A DNA stretch of 64,000 nucleotides, taken from positions 1-64,000 of the forward strand of contig JARGEQ010000047.1 in NCBI GenBank assembly GCA_029211145.1. The letters run 5' to 3'. Positions within the stretch are counted from its first letter, which is position 1. The number at the start of each line of letters is the position of its first letter. Source of the DNA: Marinimicrococcus flavescens. GTDB lineage: Bacteria > Pseudomonadota > Alphaproteobacteria > Geminicoccales > Geminicoccaceae. Below the pieces are notes generated by a model. It was not told the DNA's origin and did not search any database. It was given only the letters and a program-made list of their open reading frames with translations. The translations under genes and the position numbers were made by a program. Positions 44,520 to 53,024 of this stretch are shown one piece after another.

Positions 44520-45635
44520 ATGGCGGAGATCGAGGCTATCGTGATGCCCAAATGGGGCCTCGCGATGCAGGAAGGCATGGTCGCATCCTGGCTGGTCGAG
44601 GAAGGCGAGGAGATCGAGAAGGGCGAGGAGATCGCCGACATCGAGACCTCCAAGATCGCCAACGTTTTCGAGAGCCCGGTGGAAGGCCTGCTGCGCCGCC
44701 TCGTGGCCGGCGAGGGCGAGACCCTGCCGGTGGGTGCCCTCCTGGCCGTGGTGGCGCCGGAGGAGGTCGGGGATGCGGCCATCGACGCGTTCGTGGCCGA
44801 TTTCCAGGCCCGCTTCGCGGCCGAGGGTCCGAGCGTTGCCGCAGCGCCTGAGCCGCAGACCCTCGAGGCGGGCGGCAGGCGCCTGCGCTATCTGGAGCTG
44901 GGCGATGCTGCGGGCACGCCGGTGCTCCTCGTCCATGGCTTCGGCGGCGATCTCAACAACTGGCTCTTCAACCAGGAGGAGCTTGCCGAGGACTACCGGA
45001 CCCTGGCGATCGACCTGCCCGGCCATGGCGGCTCGACCAAGGAGGTGGGCGAGGGCGACGTCGGCACCCTTGCTGCCGCCGTGCTGGCCTTCATGGACGC
45101 CAGCGGCATCGAGCGCGCCCATCTGGTGGGCCACTCGCTTGGCGGGGCGATCTGCATCGACCTCGCGCTCAATCACCCCGGGCGGGTGGCGAGCCTCACC
45201 GCCCTCGCCCCCGCCGGGCTCGGGCCGGAGATCGACATCGCCTTCATCGACGGCTTCATCGCGAGCAACCGCGCCAGAAAGCTGCGGCCGTTCCTGGAGA
45301 TGCTCGTTCATGATCCTGCCCTCGTGACGGCCGAGATGGTCGAGGACGTCTTGAGGTTCAAGCGGCTGGACGGGGTCGAAGCGGCGCTCAACACCATCGC
45401 CCAGGCGTGCTTTCCTGGCGGCCGCCAGAGTCTCGAGTTCGAGGCGAGACTGGAAGAGCTGCGCTGCCCGGCCCAGGTAATCTGGGGCAAGCAGGACAGG
45501 ATCCTGCCGGCGAGCCATGGCGAGGACCTGCCCGAGACCCTCGAGGCGCATCTTTTCGAGGATGCGGGCCACCTCATCCACATGGAGCGCGCCCGTGAGG
45601 TCAACGCGCTGATCGGCGCTATGCTGAGACGCTAG
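44520..45635 (+). CDS. acoC: AcoC-like dihydrolipoamide acetyltransferase with alpha/beta-hydrolase domain
   Basis: E2 component, 371 residues, built as in acetoin dehydrogenase: a lipoyl domain (residues 1-80, lipoylated lysine K45 in IETSKIANVF) linked by an Ala/Pro segment to an alpha/beta-hydrolase domain rather than the usual CoA-acyltransferase catalytic domain. The nucleophile is S206 in GHSLGG; HGFGGDLNNW forms the oxyanion hole and DAGHLIHME carries the catalytic histidine. This domain order is the best evidence that the set is acetoin-type. No AcoL (E3), AcoX or AcoR gene is nearby, so E3 must come from elsewhere. Confidence 0.88.
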   Translation: MAEIEAIVMPKWGLAMQEGMVASWLVEEGEEIEKGEEIADIETSKIANVFESPVEGLLRRLVAGEGETLPVGALLAVVAPEEVGDAAIDAFVADFQARFAAEGPSVAAAPEPQTLEAGGRRLRYLELGDAAGTPVLLVHGFGGDLNNWLFNQEELAEDYRTLAIDLPGHGGSTKEVGEGDVGTLAAAVLAFMDASGIERAHLVGHSLGGAICIDLALNHPGRVASLTALAPAGLGPEIDIAFIDGFIASNRARKLRPFLEMLVHDPALVTAEMVEDVLRFKRLDGVEAALNTIAQACFPGGRQSLEFEARLEELRCPAQVIWGKQDRILPASHGEDLPETLEAHLFEDAGHLIHMERAREVNALIGAMLRR

Positions 45636-45677
45636 TCACGCACACGGCCGCTCCCGCCACCTGGAAAGGCAACTTCC

Positions 45678-46499
45678 ATGTTCGACGCCAAAAGGCTCCT
45701 CGGAGCGATGATGGAGGCGCGCTCGGGCTCGTCGGCCGGCTCGCGCCTGGACAAGGCCGCGGGGTCCGGCGGGCTCGGCGAGGCCGCGGCGGCGCTGGGG
45801 CAGATGTTCAAAGGCAGCGGCAGCGCCGGCACCGGCGGCGGGCTCGGCGGCGCGCTGGGCTCGCTGGCCGGGATGGCGCGCAGCGCCCTCGACGATCCGA
45901 AGGGGCAGCTCAAGGCCGGCAATCCGGTGGCCACCGGCGGGCTCGGCGCGCTCGCCGGCGGGCTTTTTGGCGGCCGCGGCGGGGCGCTGGGCGGCGGCCT
46001 CCTGGCCGTGCTCGGCACCATCGCCTATTCGGCCATGCAGAAGGCCGGCCACGAGGGCGAGGCGCGCGAGGCGATCGAGCAGGACGCAAAGCGCCCCGGC
46101 GCCAGCGCCGTGCCGGTCGACGAGGCGCAGGCCTCGGCCACCGCCACGCTGCTGATCCGCGCCATGGTCAGCGCCGCCAAGGCCGACGGCCAGATCGACG
46201 GCACCGAGATGCAGCGCATCCTCGGCCATCTCGACGAGGCCGGGGTCGATCCCGAGGAGCGCAACTTCGTGCTCGAGGAAATGCGCAGGCCCGTCGACAT
46301 CGAGGCCCTGGCGGCAGACGCCCGCTCGCCTGCGCTGGCCGCCGAACTCTATGCCGCCTCGCTGCTCGCCATCGAGGTCGATACCGAGGCCGAGCGCGCC
46401 TACCTCCAGCGCCTCGCCCGCACGACCGGCCTCGCCCCCGAGGTGGTGAGCCAGATCCACCGGCACCTCGACGTCCCCGAAGCGCCTGCGACCGCCTAG
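45678..46499 (+). CDS. DUF533 / TerB-like protein (YebE family)
   Basis: A 273-residue protein with a glycine/alanine-rich N-terminal half (about 20-125), including a hydrophobic stretch GGRGGALGGGLLAVLGTIAYSAM that may insert in the membrane, and a C-terminal helical domain of the TerB/DUF533 type (TATLLIRAMVSAAKADGQIDGTEMQRI; YAASLLAIEVDTEAERAYLQRLA). The acidic ADGQIDG and DTEAE elements are typical of metal-binding TerB-like domains. Function of YebE proteins is unknown; they respond to envelope stress in enterobacteria. It stands alone here. Confidence 0.8.
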   Translation: MFDAKRLLGAMMEARSGSSAGSRLDKAAGSGGLGEAAAALGQMFKGSGSAGTGGGLGGALGSLAGMARSALDDPKGQLKAGNPVATGGLGALAGGLFGGRGGALGGGLLAVLGTIAYSAMQKAGHEGEAREAIEQDAKRPGASAVPVDEAQASATATLLIRAMVSAAKADGQIDGTEMQRILGHLDEAGVDPEERNFVLEEMRRPVDIEALAADARSPALAAELYAASLLAIEVDTEAERAYLQRLARTTGLAPEVVSQIHRHLDVPEAPATA

Positions 46500-46585
46500 C
46501 GCCAATCCCTGTCTGTCGGGGCCCCAGCCTCGGGCGAACGCCGCAAGCTCACCCGCGGCCGTGAGAGATCCTGGAGAGCGGAGGA

Positions 46586-46828
46586 GGTCGCGGCGGCGGA
46601 GCCGCGCAAGGCGCTGCGCGCGGCCGGGTCTTCTTTCGTTCGCGGTTGGCGGCGGCGCCTGGGGGCATGGCCACGCCGCTCACGCCCCGGCTCCTGCACC
46701 GGCCGATCCTTCGTTAACCCCTCCCGTGTCCTACTCGCGGATGGTGGAACAGGCGCGCCACCAGAGGCGATGCGGCGGCAGAGTCCCACCCCAGCAGGAT
46801 TTCCAACAGAGATGAAGATCGGGTGAAC
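46586..46828. repeat. Tandem intergenic repeat, copy 1
   Basis: First copy of a direct repeat with a period of about 260 bases. The left end, 42 bases at 46586-46627, is identical to 46846-46887. The right end (about 46776-46828: CGGCAGAG...CCCACCCCAGCAGGAT...GAGATGAAGATCGGGTGAAC in pieces) is nearly identical to 47035-47087; the middle is less conserved. Confidence 0.8.
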
Positions 46829-46845
46829 GGCCGGGAACCGGAGCA

Positions 46846-47087
46846 GGTCGCGGCGGCGGAGCCGCGCAAGGCGCTGCGCGCGGCCGGCTTCTTCCTTCCG
46901 GCCGATTGGAGGGGGCCAGGAGAGTGCGCCCTGCTTCATCCCGCAGCGGTCACCCCGCCATTTACCCGCCTTCAACCTTCCGTGGGACATCCTCGCGGAT
47001 GGTAGAGAAGGGACGCCGCCAGGGAGCAGTACAGCGGCAGAGCCCCACCCCAGCAGGATCGCTGGAAGAGATGAAGATCGGGTGAAC
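46846..47087. repeat. Tandem intergenic repeat, copy 2
   Basis: Second copy of the direct repeat, separated from copy 1 by 17 bases. The conserved ends with a diverged middle suggest either an old duplication under selection at its ends or two members of a dispersed intergenic repeat family. The left-end core can fold back on itself (GCCGCGC with GCGCGGC). Confidence 0.8.
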
Positions 47088-47125
47088 CCCCACCGCCCCC
47101 AACTGACAGAAATCAAACAGCGAAA

Positions 47126-47143
47126 GCCGCGCGCAGCGCCTTG
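47126..47143. repeat. Inverted copy of the repeat core
   Basis: Eighteen bases (GCCGCGCGCAGCGCCTTG) are the exact reverse complement of the core at 46607-46624 and its counterpart in copy 2. It closes the repeat region, so a third, inverted partial copy seems present. Confidence 0.65.
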
Positions 47144-47260
47144 CACGGCGCCGCCGTCACAGCCCGGCCAGTTGCCCGCCGGCTTCCCGGCAACCGCTCG
47201 GGAACATCGAAAGGCGCTCGAGGCCGCGGGGCGGCGGCATCACCGCCCCGCGGCCCGGTC

Positions 47261-47950
47261 TCAGATCTCGAACGGCTGGCCGGGCGTGGCGTCCATCACG
47301 CGGCCGCGCTTGACGAGCTTCCTGAACGCCTCGGGCGTGCCGGTGAGCAGCGGGAAGGTGCCCCAGTGGATGGGGACGATCACCTCGAGGTCGAGGAACT
47401 CGTTGCAGGCCAGGGCCGCCTGCTCGGGGCCCATGGTAAAGCGGTCGCCGATGGGGATCAGGCCGACCGAGGGCTGATGGATCCGCTGGATCAGCGCCAT
47501 GTCGGAGAAGATGGCTGTATCGCCGGCATGGTAGATGCTCTTGCCGTCGGCCTTGATGACGAAGCCGGCCGGATCGCCCATGGTGACGGGCACGCCGTCC
47601 TTGATGATCGCCGAGCTGTGGAAGGCCTGCACCATGCAGTAGGTCACCCCGTCCTGCTCGACGCAGCCGCCGGTGTTCATCGGCTGGACCTTCTCCACGC
47701 CCTGACCGGCCAGCCACATGCAGATCTCGAACTGCGCCACAACCGTGGCGCCGTACTTCTTGGCGAGCCGGGCGCTGTCGCCGATATGGTCCTCGTGGCC
47801 GTGGGTCAGGACGATGGTATCGACCCTGGCGATCTTCTCCTCGTGGCCTGCGGGGAAGGTCGGGTTGCCGGTCCAGAACGGGTCGACGAGGATGCTCTGC
47901 GAGGCCGTCTCGAGATGAAAGGCCGAATGGCCCAGCCAGGTCAGCTTCAC
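47261..47950 (-). CDS. UPF0173 metal-dependent hydrolase (metallo-beta-lactamase fold)
   Basis: A 229-residue hydrolase of unknown substrate. Metal ligands appear in THGHEDHIGD (HxHxDH) and again in HAGDT; the start MKLTWLGHSAFHLET and the GVPVTMGDPAGFVI segment are typical of UPF0173. The start is a GTG at 47950 with AAGGAGG five bases upstream; the frame is open further but without signals. Single gene, convergent with DUF533 across the repeats. Confidence 0.88.
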   Translation of the reverse strand: MKLTWLGHSAFHLETASQSILVDPFWTGNPTFPAGHEEKIARVDTIVLTHGHEDHIGDSARLAKKYGATVVAQFEICMWLAGQGVEKVQPMNTGGCVEQDGVTYCMVQAFHSSAIIKDGVPVTMGDPAGFVIKADGKSIYHAGDTAIFSDMALIQRIHQPSVGLIPIGDRFTMGPEQAALACNEFLDLEVIVPIHWGTFPLLTGTPEAFRKLVKRGRVMDATPGQPFEI

Positions 47951-48090
47951 GTGTTCCTCCTTGCTTGAAGGCCGCGCCGCGGCGGCGTCTGCCAGACCAT
48001 AGGCCGGTACCTTGCCGGACCAAACCCGGCAGACGCGCGGCAGGCAGCGTGGCATCAAGGTCGCACATAACCAGAAAACGGAGGCGCGCC

Positions 48091-48417
48091 ATGTCCTTTC
48101 TTCACAAGGCGGCGCTCGGCGCCATGCTCGCCGCTCTCGCCGTTCCCCTGGCCGCGGACGAGTTGCCCCGCATGCTCCGCGGCAGCGGCGAGGAGCAGCC
48201 GGCCGACCTCGTCCTGCGCGGCACGCCCTCCACACAGGCTCCGGCACCACCGCAGAGTAGCCATGCGGCAGGAAGGTATCTTGCCGCGGGCGAGCGGCTG
48301 TGGCTTCTCGAGCCGGCCAGCGGCGCCCTCGTCGGCTGCGCCCTGGAGAGGACCGCCAATGTCGGGCAACGGCGCATCGCCTGCGCCGGGCGGCAGCTCC
48401 CGGCCGCGATGCGCTAG
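48091..48417 (+). CDS. Small exported protein of unknown function
   Basis: A 108-residue protein that I do not recognise. Signal peptide MSFLHKAALGAMLAALAVPL with cleavage near LAA-DE; GGAGG six bases before the ATG supports the start. The mature protein has a proline/serine-rich part (TPSTQAPAPPQSS) and a C-terminal domain with two cysteines (VGCALE, IACAG) that may pair. Divergent from the UPF0173 gene. Confidence 0.6.
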   Translation: MSFLHKAALGAMLAALAVPLAADELPRMLRGSGEEQPADLVLRGTPSTQAPAPPQSSHAAGRYLAAGERLWLLEPASGALVGCALERTANVGQRRIACAGRQLPAAMR

Positions 48418-48759
48418 GTCCGGCCCGGCGGGTTCCCGACACGCGACGCGAAGTCGCACTGCCAAGTGTAACAAACTGCAACAGAACTTGAGTGGTGGTA
48501 CGCCTTCCGGCTGCCTAAGATCCGGGTCGCCGGGAAAGGCTTGCCCGCCTCGCAGGCAAGGCCGCCCAAGGGTGGCATCCGTTCCCGGCCCGACGTTCAC
48601 GGCGCCTGCCAGCGTTTCGGCAGGACCGGGCTCGACGGGACGTCCGATTTTTCGCGAGACGTCGAGATCGTGCGGCGGTGCCGATCCTTTGCGGGCGGCA
48701 TGGAGCAGGCTTGTGCCAGCCGGACCGCAGCACGCTCTCGATGCCGGAACGAGGTGCCA
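48418..48759. other. Leader region of the sphingolipid operon
   Basis: No gene seen in 342 bases. A less GC-rich patch at about 48460-48500 (with AACAAACTGCAACAGAAC and TTGAG) is the likeliest place for the promoter of the acyl-AMP ligase operon, but I cannot assign -35/-10 elements. The long gap implies a sizeable untranslated leader. Confidence 0.4.
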
Positions 48760-50553
48760 ATGTTGACCCCGACACCGACGGCCAACGAGACCCTGCCTTT
48801 CCGCACGGCGGACTTCGCGACGCTGGCGGAGGGCCTCGACTATGCCGCGCGGGGTGCCACCGGCGTCAACTTCTTCTCCGCCCGCGGCGAGATCGCGACC
48901 GCCCTGCCCTATGCCGAGCTGCGCCTGCGCGCCCTCGAGCTGGCCGCACGCCTGCCGTCCGCCGGCCTCGCGCGCGGCGACCGGGTGGGCATCATTGCCG
49001 AGACCACGCCCGAGTTCCTGATCGCCTTCTTCGCCTGCCAGTATGGCGGCCTGGTTCCGGTGCCGCTGCCGCTGTGCATCAATTTCGGCGGCCGCGACGC
49101 CTATGTGGAGCGCCTGCGCGGCATGCTGCAGAGTGCCCGGGCGCGCGCCGCGATCGGCCCCGCGGAGCTGGCCGGCCAGCTCCAGCAGGCGGCCATCGGC
49201 ACGCTGGCGAGCTTCGTCGGCACCCACGAGGAGCTGGCGGCCCTGCCGGCGGCGCGTCCCTTCGAGGCGCTCGGCGCCGGCGAGCCCTGCTACATCCAGT
49301 ATTCCTCGGGTAGCACCAGCTTTCCGCGCGGCGTGCTGGTGACCCAGGAGGCGATCACCGCCAACGCGCGGGCCATCGCCGAGCACGGTCTGGCGCTGCG
49401 GCCCGGCGACCGCTGCACCTCCTGGCTGCCGCTCTACCACGACATGGGCCTGGTGGGCTGCTGCCTGACCCCCGCGCTGACCCAGATCTCGGTGGACTAC
49501 ATCGCCACCACGAGCTTCGCGCGCCGGCCGATGGTGTGGCTCAAGGTGCTCTCCGAGCAGAAGGGCACCATCTCCTTCAGCCCCACCTTCGGCTTCGAGC
49601 TGTGCGCGCGGCGTGCGGCCAACGGCCTTGCCGAGAGCTTCGATCTGAGCGCCTGGCGGGTGGCTGGCATCGGCGGCGAGATGATCCGCCCCAAGGCTCT
49701 CGACGAGTTCGCCCGCACCTTCGCCGCCAGCGGCTTCGACGCCAGCGCCTACCTGCCCAGCTACGGCCTCGCCGAGGCGACCCTGGCGGTGAGCTTCAGC
49801 CGTCTCGAGACCGGCGTTAAGGTCGACTGCATCGATCTGGGCGAGGATTTCGAGCGCCGTCGGCTGGCCCGCCCGGTCCGTCCCGACCAGGCCCATGGCC
49901 GGCGCACCCGCGCCTTCGTGGTGTGCGGCAAGCCGATGCCCGGCTACCGGATCGAGGTCCGCGACGATCTCGGCCGGCCCCTGCCCGAGCGCAATGTCGG
50001 CCGGGTCTGCATCCAGGGCCCGAGCCTGATGACCGGCTATTTCCGCAATCCGGAGGCGAGCCGCGCGGTGCTGCTGGCCGACGGCTGGCTCGACTCCGGC
50101 GACATGGGCTACATGGTCGATGGAGAGCTGGTGATCACCGGCCGCAGCAAGGACCTCATCATCCTCAACGGCCGCAATATCTGGCCGCAGGACATTGAGT
50201 GGGCGGTCGAGAAGGTCGAGGGCGTGCGGGCCGGCGACGTCGCTGCCTTCGCGGTGACCGGCGAGGACGACCAGGAGCAGCTGGTGACGGTGGTGCAGTG
50301 CCGCCTGGGCGACGGTGCCGCCCAGGAGAAGCTGCGCCGCGAGGTCCATGCCACGGTGCAGCGGCTGGCCGGTGCCGACAGCGAGGTGCTGCTGGTGCCG
50401 CCCCGCTCGCTCACCTTCACCACCTCCGGCAAGCTCAGCCGGGCGGCCGCCAAGGCCAGCTTCCTCGAAGGCGCGCTGCGCGACCTCGATGAGCTGCCGA
50501 CAGTCCTCGAGCCGCTGCGCCGCGAGGCGCGTCCGCTCGCCGTCGCAAGCTGA
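48760..50553 (+). CDS. Acyl-AMP ligase / acyl-CoA synthetase of sphingolipid locus
   Basis: Adenylate-forming enzyme of 597 residues, of the fatty-acyl-AMP-ligase type. ATP-binding motif YSSGSTSFPRGVLVT (181-195), then WLPLYHDMGLVG, YGLAEATLAVSF, and the late GELVITGRSKDLIILNGRN hinge. Start ATG 48760 has a GAGG five bases upstream. It heads an operon with an epimerase, an ACP and serine palmitoyltransferase, as in Caulobacter crescentus. It probably loads a fatty acid onto the adjacent ACP, so that acyl-ACP is the substrate for Spt or the ceramide synthase. CoA as acceptor is the alternative. Confidence 0.82.
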   Translation: MLTPTPTANETLPFRTADFATLAEGLDYAARGATGVNFFSARGEIATALPYAELRLRALELAARLPSAGLARGDRVGIIAETTPEFLIAFFACQYGGLVPVPLPLCINFGGRDAYVERLRGMLQSARARAAIGPAELAGQLQQAAIGTLASFVGTHEELAALPAARPFEALGAGEPCYIQYSSGSTSFPRGVLVTQEAITANARAIAEHGLALRPGDRCTSWLPLYHDMGLVGCCLTPALTQISVDYIATTSFARRPMVWLKVLSEQKGTISFSPTFGFELCARRAANGLAESFDLSAWRVAGIGGEMIRPKALDEFARTFAASGFDASAYLPSYGLAEATLAVSFSRLETGVKVDCIDLGEDFERRRLARPVRPDQAHGRRTRAFVVCGKPMPGYRIEVRDDLGRPLPERNVGRVCIQGPSLMTGYFRNPEASRAVLLADGWLDSGDMGYMVDGELVITGRSKDLIILNGRNIWPQDIEWAVEKVEGVRAGDVAAFAVTGEDDQEQLVTVVQCRLGDGAAQEKLRREVHATVQRLAGADSEVLLVPPRSLTFTTSGKLSRAAAKASFLEGALRDLDELPTVLEPLRREARPLAVAS

Positions 50554-50585
50554 GCCGCGCCGCTGCCGCAACGAGAGGATCTGCG

Positions 50586-51524
50586 ATGACGGGGCTCGTG
50601 GCGCTCACGGGCGCCACCGGCTTCATCGGCCGGCACGCCGCCCGCGAGCTCGTCGGACGGGGCTGGCAGGTGCGCGCCCTGCTGCGCCGCGACGACCCGG
50701 AGCTGGCGACGCTCGGCGTCGAGGCCGTGCCGGGTGATCTCGGCGACGCCGATGCCATAGGACGGCTGGTCGACGGTGCCGATTGGGTGGTGCACGGCGC
50801 CGGCGCGGTCAGCGCTCCCAGCGATGCCGACTTCATGCGCGTCAACATGATGGGGACCCGCACGGTGGCCGAGGCCGCCGCCTCGTTGCCCCGTCCGCCG
50901 CGCTTCCTCCTGCTCTCCTCGCTGGCCGCCCGCCATCCCTCGCTCTCGCCCTATGCCCGCAGCAAGCGGCGGGCCGAGCTGGAGGTGGAGGGCCGCGCCG
51001 ACGCGCTGCGCCCGCTCGTGGTGCGCCCGCCGGCGGTCTACGGGCCGGGCGATCGCGGCACCCTGCCGATCATGGCCCAGCTCGCCCGTGGCCTGCTCGT
51101 GGCGCCGCGCGGCCAGACGCATCGCTTCTCGCTGATCTACGGCCCCGATCTCGCGGTGTTGCTGGCAACGCTCGTGGAGAGCACGCCAGAGCGGGCCGCC
51201 GCCATCGAGCCCGACGACGCGGCGCCAGAGGGCTATGGCTGGGCGCAGCTGGCGGCGCTCGCCAGCGCCCGGCTCGACCGGCCGGTGCGGCTGGTGGGCC
51301 TCCCCAGAGGCGCGCTGGCCGCACCCGCCATGCTCCTCGAGGCCTTCGGACGCTGGACCGGCAAGCCGCCCATGCTCTCGCGCGGCAAGCTCGCCGAGCT
51401 CTACCACGAGAGCTGGCTCGTCGACCGTGCGACCACGCAGGGGCTGGACTGGAGGCCCGCGATAGGCTTCTCCGAGGGCCTCGCGCAGACGCTCGCATGG
51501 TACAAGGAAGCCGGCTGGCTCTGA
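50586..51524 (+). CDS. cerR: CerR-like NAD-dependent epimerase/dehydratase (ceramide reductase)
   Basis: Extended SDR of 312 residues. Cofactor motif GATGFIGRH at the N terminus, GAGAVSAPSD, and active-site YARSK after LLLSSLAARHPS. In Caulobacter the corresponding epimerase-like gene next to spt encodes CerR, which reduces the 3-keto group of oxidised ceramide. The same order (ligase, epimerase, ACP, Spt) is seen here, so the assignment rests on family plus context. Starts 32 bases after the ligase. Confidence 0.78.
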   Translation: MTGLVALTGATGFIGRHAARELVGRGWQVRALLRRDDPELATLGVEAVPGDLGDADAIGRLVDGADWVVHGAGAVSAPSDADFMRVNMMGTRTVAEAAASLPRPPRFLLLSSLAARHPSLSPYARSKRRAELEVEGRADALRPLVVRPPAVYGPGDRGTLPIMAQLARGLLVAPRGQTHRFSLIYGPDLAVLLATLVESTPERAAAIEPDDAAPEGYGWAQLAALASARLDRPVRLVGLPRGALAAPAMLLEAFGRWTGKPPMLSRGKLAELYHESWLVDRATTQGLDWRPAIGFSEGLAQTLAWYKEAGWL

Positions 51525-51561
51525 GCGCCCGAGGCCGGATGTTTTGCTCCTGGAGACCCCG

Positions 51562-51813
51562 ATGACGACCACGGACGACACCATATTCCGCGAGATCTGC
51601 GGCCTGGTCGCCCGTTTCGCGCCAGCTGGCGTGCAGCTGCGCCCGGAGACCGAGCTGGCCTCCGATCTCAACGTCGACAGCGTGGCCGCCATGGATCTGG
51701 TGATGGAGATCGAGGACAAGTACGAGATCGACATCCCGATCAACCAGCTCGCCGATATGAGGAGCCTGGGCGATCTGGTAGAGCTCGTGCGCCAGCAGCT
51801 GAAGGATCGCTGA
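51562..51813 (+). CDS. Acyl carrier protein of sphingolipid synthesis
   Basis: An 83-residue ACP. The phosphopantetheine site is S40 in LNVDSVAAMDLVMEIED, a DS- instead of the DSL of housekeeping ACPs. Acidic helices II and III are present (EIDIPINQLADMRSLGDLVELV). ATG 51562 has GGAG six bases upstream. Located between cerR and spt, it is a dedicated carrier that probably presents the acyl chain to serine palmitoyltransferase. Confidence 0.88.
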   Translation: MTTTDDTIFREICGLVARFAPAGVQLRPETELASDLNVDSVAAMDLVMEIEDKYEIDIPINQLADMRSLGDLVELVRQQLKDR

Positions 51814-51817
51814 GCGC

Positions 51818-53011
51818 ATGGACATTTTCGACAAGTACGCGCAGATCGCGGGCCGCCACGACAAGGTCCTCGAGCTCGGCACCGACCCCTTCGGCGTGCG
51901 CCTCGACGAGATCCTCTCGGCCACCGAGGCGCGGGTCGACGGCCGCCACACCATCCTGGTCGGCACCAACAACTATCTGGGCCTGACCTTCGACGAGGGC
52001 GCCATCGAGGCTGCCGTCGAGGCGGTGCGGACCCAGGGCACCGGCACCACCGGCTCGCGGATCGCCAACGGCACCTACGCGCTGCACCGCCAGCTCGAGG
52101 AGGAGTTCGCGCAGTTCCTGGGCCGCCGCTCCTGCATGGTGTTCACGACCGGTTACCAGGCCAATCTCGGCATGATCGTGGGCCTCGCCGGCCCGCGCGA
52201 CGTCATCTATCTGGACGCCGACAGCCACGCCTCCATCTATGACGGCTGCCGCCTGTCGGGCGCCAAGGTGGTCCGCTTCCGCCACAACGATCCCGAGGAT
52301 CTCGACCGCCGGCTGGCCCGCCAGCAGGAGGGCGAGGCAGCGCTGGTGATCGTCGAGGGGCTCTACTCGATGCTGGGCGACGTGGCGCCGATCGCCGAGT
52401 TCGCCGAGGTCAAGAAGAAGCACGGCGCCTGGCTGATGGTCGACGAGGCGCATTCCTTCGGCGTCTTCGGCGAGCGCGGCCGCGGCGTGGCCGAGGCCCA
52501 GGGGGTCGAGGAGGACGTCGATTTCGTCGTCGGCACCTTCTCCAAGAGCCTGGGCGGCATCGGCGGCTTCGGCGCCTCGAGCCATCCCCGCTTCGACGTG
52601 CTGCGCTACTGCTCGCGCCCCTACATGTTCACGGCCTCCCCCAACCCGGCGAGCATCGCCTCGGTGCGGGCGGCCCTGGCCCGGATCGATTGCGAGCCCG
52701 GCCTGCGCGGGCAGATCTGGGCCAACGCCCGCCAGCTCCACGAGGGTCTGGCCGGACTGGGCTTCGATCTGTGCTCGCCGATGAGCCCGGTGATCGCCGT
52801 CAAGATGCCCGACGAGGGCACGGCGGTGTGGGCCTGGAACCGGCTCCTCGAGCTCGGCGTCTATGTCAACCTGGCGGTGCCGCCGGGCACCCCCAACGGC
52901 GTCTGCCTGCTGCGCTGCAGCGTCTCGGCGGCGCACCGCTCGCAGCAGATCGAGGAGGTGCTCGGCCGCTTCGGCCAGCTGGCGCAGGAGCTCGCGGCAG
53001 CCCGGGCCTGA
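51818..53011 (+). CDS. spt: Serine palmitoyltransferase (alpha-oxoamine synthase family)
   Basis: PLP enzyme that condenses serine with an acyl thioester to 3-ketosphinganine, committing carbon to sphingolipids. 397 residues. PLP lysine K243 in GTFSKSLGG, stacking histidine H138 in DSHASIYDG, and D209/H212 in VDEAHSFGVFG correspond to the residues known in Sphingomonas Spt. TGSRIANGTYALHRQLE is the alpha-oxoamine-synthase signature. The neighbouring ACP, ligase, CerR and ceramide-synthase-like genes favour Spt over KBL/BioF/HemA. Four bases after the ACP gene; it converges on the 53025 gene with 13 bases between. Confidence 0.9.
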   Translation: MDIFDKYAQIAGRHDKVLELGTDPFGVRLDEILSATEARVDGRHTILVGTNNYLGLTFDEGAIEAAVEAVRTQGTGTTGSRIANGTYALHRQLEEEFAQFLGRRSCMVFTTGYQANLGMIVGLAGPRDVIYLDADSHASIYDGCRLSGAKVVRFRHNDPEDLDRRLARQQEGEAALVIVEGLYSMLGDVAPIAEFAEVKKKHGAWLMVDEAHSFGVFGERGRGVAEAQGVEEDVDFVVGTFSKSLGGIGGFGASSHPRFDVLRYCSRPYMFTASPNPASIASVRAALARIDCEPGLRGQIWANARQLHEGLAGLGFDLCSPMSPVIAVKMPDEGTAVWAWNRLLELGVYVNLAVPPGTPNGVCLLRCSVSAAHRSQQIEEVLGRFGQLAQELAAARA

Positions 53012-53024
53012 GCCCGGCTACGCC

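Larger units (their letters stand above)
46500..47260. other. Non-coding region with repeats
   Basis: About 760 bases without a convincing gene. Open frames exist on both strands but contain the tandem repeat described separately and match no family. The region separates the DUF533 gene from the UPF0173 gene, which read toward each other. Confidence 0.6.

Noticed and set aside
46496-47146. A 216-codon open frame on the minus strand over the repeats
   Set aside because: It contains both copies of the DNA repeat, has no ribosome-binding site I can see and no resemblance to a protein family.
48055-50571. An 838-codon open frame on the minus strand
   Set aside because: Antisense to the acyl-AMP ligase; no domain recognisable, low-complexity His/Gln/Ala/Gly-rich translation.
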